Shown here: piece by piece, positions 60,794 to 64,000 of the stretch | Layout: the number at the start of each line of letters is the position of its first letter | Position numbering within the stretch: position 1 is the first letter of the stretch | Assembly (NCBI RefSeq): GCF_005434945.1 | Contig: NZ_SKCH01000001.1 | Location: forward strand, 461,440-525,439 | Direction of reading: 5' to 3' | DNA length: 64,000 nucleotides | From: Prescottella subtropica | GTDB lineage: Bacteria > Actinomycetota > Actinomycetes > Mycobacteriales > Mycobacteriaceae | Notes under the pieces: generated by a model | Seen by the model: only the letters and a program-made list of their open reading frames with translations | Database searches by the model: none | Told to the model about the DNA's origin: nothing | Program-made: the position numbers and the translations under genes

Positions 60794-62488
60794 ATGGGTA
60801 ATCGCCTGGGGTTCCGCACCTCACGCCGCGTCCGCCGCAGCTGCGCGACAGCCCTGCCGCTCGCTGTCGTCGCCGTCGTCGCCGCAGCACTCGTGTCGTG
60901 CGTCGGCCCGAAGTCCGAGCAGAGCGCGCAGTCGGTCGTCGCCGGATTCGTACAGGCCCTCAACGACCGGGATGCGGAGGCCGCCGCCGCACTGACGTCG
61001 TACCCGAACGCCGCCGAGGACACCATCGAGCAGATGTTCGACGGTCTCGACGCGAAGGAATCCCGCTGGTCCGTCGCCCAGTTCATGGAACTGAACGGAG
61101 ATTCCGGGTTCTTCACCGTCGACGCGGCCTGGAACTTCGGTGACGGCAAGGACTGGAGCTACTACACGGACGGCGGAGTGCGGAAGCTGTCCGTCGGCTG
61201 GCGCGTCTCCTGGGACCCGTCGCTCTTGGCGCCCGAACTCGGCAACGGTCGCAGCATCCGATACGAGCGCACCGACGCCGCGCCGCCGCACGTGTTCGAC
61301 GGCACCGGTGCACCCCTGCTCGCCGAACAGACGATCAACGCGATCGTGCTCGACCCGGCCACGATGCCGGACCCGGCCGCCACCACCGACCGGGTCGCCA
61401 AGGCACTCGAGCCGGTCGCCCCGCTCGTGACCGCCGACTCGATGCGACAGCAACTCGCCCAGAAACCCGGCGAACAGGTCACCGCCGTCCTGCTCCGCGA
61501 CCAGGACTACCAGTACCTGGAGAAGGACCTCGCCGGCATCCCCGGCGTGATCGTCGACAAGCAACCCAAACTCATCACCACCGACCGCCGGGTCTCGACG
61601 CCGCTGCTCGACCCGCTGCGCACGGTGTGGCAGCAGAACCGTGATGCCACCGCCGGCTGGGCCGTCAACGTCGTCGACCACGACGGAACCCGACACCAGC
61701 AGGCCGGCTATCAGGGCCCTCCCGGACCGGACATCAAGTCCACCCTCGACTCGCGCATGCAACTGGCCGCCGAGAACGCCGTCGTGAGCGCCGGCACCCC
61801 GGCCGTGATCGTCGCGATCCGACCCTCCACCGGCGCAATCGTTTTCGCCGCCCAGAACAACCAGGCCATCGAACAGGGACCCATCGCGTTCACCGGCCTG
61901 TACCCGGCCGGGAACTCCCTCGACCTGGTTCGCCGGGCCGCGGCCGTACAAGCCGGAACCGATCCGGGCAACGTCAGTGACGGCGACCTCGAGCGCGCCG
62001 GACGACAACTCGGCCTCGGGTTGCACTACGAGATGCCCGGCCTCGACCCCGAGACCGCGGTCCTCACCGCATCCCAGTCCCAGGTGGACCAGGTGATGAA
62101 GTCCAGGAACGGCACCACCGAACAGGTCAGCCCGTTCGGGCTCGCGATGGTCGCGGCGTCCGTCGCCCGCGGCAGCGTCCCCATGCCGACCATGGTCGAG
62201 GGACAGCAGGCCACCGCGGACAACGTCGAAGAACCGTTGCCGACCGACGTGATCGAACAGTTACGTACCACGATGCGCGACGACGTCCAGAAGGGCAACG
62301 CCTCCTTCCTGAAGGGGCACCCCGACCTGGTCGGTACGGCGGCCGGCAACGACACCGACCGCTGGTTCTACGGCTACCGCGGCGACCTCGCCTTCGCGGT
62401 GTTCGTCGCCGACGCCGACGGCGGTGACCGGGCCGTGAAGATGACCGACCTGCTCATGAAGGAACTCGCCAAGCCCATGGAGAAATAG
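60794..62488 (+). CDS. Penicillin-binding-protein-like lipoprotein lacking active-site motifs
   Basis: 564 residues. Lipoprotein signal (ALPLAVVAVVAAALVSC), NTF2-like MecA_N domain (about 40-150), PBP dimerisation-like part (about 165-310) and a transpeptidase-like domain (about 315-564), as in mycobacterial PBP-lipo (Rv2864c). The S-x-x-K position in LYPAGNSLDLV reads Asn374...Asp377 instead of Ser...Lys; the segment that should hold S-x-N is missing between VQAGTDPG and LERAGRQLGLGLHYEMPGL; and K-T-G is Leu512-Val-Gly. It is therefore probably a pseudo-enzyme with a structural or sensing role at the cell surface. ATG 60794 behind GGAGGA; GTG 60788 possible. Confidence 0.85.
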   Translation: MGNRLGFRTSRRVRRSCATALPLAVVAVVAAALVSCVGPKSEQSAQSVVAGFVQALNDRDAEAAAALTSYPNAAEDTIEQMFDGLDAKESRWSVAQFMELNGDSGFFTVDAAWNFGDGKDWSYYTDGGVRKLSVGWRVSWDPSLLAPELGNGRSIRYERTDAAPPHVFDGTGAPLLAEQTINAIVLDPATMPDPAATTDRVAKALEPVAPLVTADSMRQQLAQKPGEQVTAVLLRDQDYQYLEKDLAGIPGVIVDKQPKLITTDRRVSTPLLDPLRTVWQQNRDATAGWAVNVVDHDGTRHQQAGYQGPPGPDIKSTLDSRMQLAAENAVVSAGTPAVIVAIRPSTGAIVFAAQNNQAIEQGPIAFTGLYPAGNSLDLVRRAAAVQAGTDPGNVSDGDLERAGRQLGLGLHYEMPGLDPETAVLTASQSQVDQVMKSRNGTTEQVSPFGLAMVAASVARGSVPMPTMVEGQQATADNVEEPLPTDVIEQLRTTMRDDVQKGNASFLKGHPDLVGTAAGNDTDRWFYGYRGDLAFAVFVADADGGDRAVKMTDLLMKELAKPMEK

Positions 62489-62492
62489 ACAC

Positions 62493-63688
<1,196 letters not shown>

Positions 63689-63692
<4 letters not shown>

Positions 63693-64000
63693 CCGCGACC
63701 GGCCTGGACGGCCTGGATCTGGGTGCGCTGCACCGGTTCTTCGACACCTCCGGGGTGGCGACGGCCGGGGAGTTGCGGGCGTCGCTGATCTCCGGCGGCA
63801 AATCCAACCTCACGTTCGAGGTGTCCGACGGGGTGTCCTGCTGGGTGCTGCGCCGGCCGCCGACGGCCGGGTTGACCCCGTCCGCGCACGACGTGGCCCG
63901 CGAATACCGGGTGTGCGCGGCCCTGCAGGACACCGCGGTGCCGGTCGCCCCGACCGTGGCCTTGTGCGAGGACACCGCGATCCTGGGGGCGCCGTTCGCG
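63689..64000 (+). CDS. APH-family phosphotransferase (FadE36/ACAD10-like), 5' part
   Basis: First 104 codons; continues past the window. SLISGGKSNLTFEVSDG gives the glycine-rich nucleotide loop and CWVLRRPPTAGLTPSAHDVAREYRVCAAL the Arg/Lys and helix that follow in aminoglycoside-phosphotransferase-fold kinases associated with acyl-CoA dehydrogenases. ATG overlaps the stop of the dehydrogenase gene by four bases, showing translational coupling. Confidence 0.88.

Overview
The window is chromosomal DNA of a high-GC actinomycete of the order Mycobacteriales, most likely Rhodococcus or a near relative. This rests on the GC-rich codon use, on many genes whose closest remembered relatives are mycobacterial (Zmp1, FprB, DUF5313, the Rv0183-type lipase, a UsfY-like protein), and on a KstR-type operator. 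The assignment is inference; no rRNA or tRNA gene was seen.

Layout. 2-21610 is the 3' part of a giant non-ribosomal peptide synthetase (six A domains, two epimerases, a terminal thioesterase). 21620-28045 holds a TetR regulator divergent from a five-gene acyl-CoA degradation operon (SCP2-type thiolase, SRPBCC protein, MaoC hydratase, SDR dehydrogenase, double-length acyl-CoA dehydrogenase). 28079-35451 carries a CorA-type transporter behind a structured leader, a LigD-type polymerase/primase, a serine hydrolase, dodecin, FprB, a secreted L,D-transpeptidase and a YnfA protein flanked by two copies of one palindrome. 35463-43874 is mostly minus strand: Zmp1, an exported intradiol-dioxygenase-like lipoprotein, a thioesterase, two pirins and a large LuxR-type regulator. 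44092-50912 contains small membrane and VOC proteins, a SigG-like sigma factor, a decaying stretch (3' relic of a second sigma factor and a frameshifted FHA/HTH gene), a monoacylglycerol lipase, a phytase-like lipoprotein, an epoxide hydrolase, a DUF5313 protein and an OhrR-like MarR regulator. 51077-55360 has an acyl-CoA dehydrogenase behind a KstR-like box, a secreted seven-blade YVTN propeller and a RES/Xre toxin-antitoxin pair. 55712-64000 has an M20 amidohydrolase opposite a double AsnC regulator, an alpha/beta hydrolase, an ABC-F protein with a leader ORF, a PBP-like lipoprotein lacking its active-site motifs, another acyl-CoA dehydrogenase and the start of a phosphotransferase.

The least explained signals are regulatory or degenerate: (1) a 9-codon leader ORF overlapping a hairpin and followed by a second hairpin upstream of corA; (2) an 8-codon leader ORF upstream of the ABC-F gene; (3) four GTCAACC heptamers in two 9-bp-spaced pairs over the predicted promoter of the RES/Xre module; (4) a penicillin-binding-protein-like lipoprotein that appears catalytically dead; (5) a one-base frameshift in the FHA/HTH gene next to a sigma-factor relic. 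All positions were read by eye; domain names rest on motif recognition, not on database searches.
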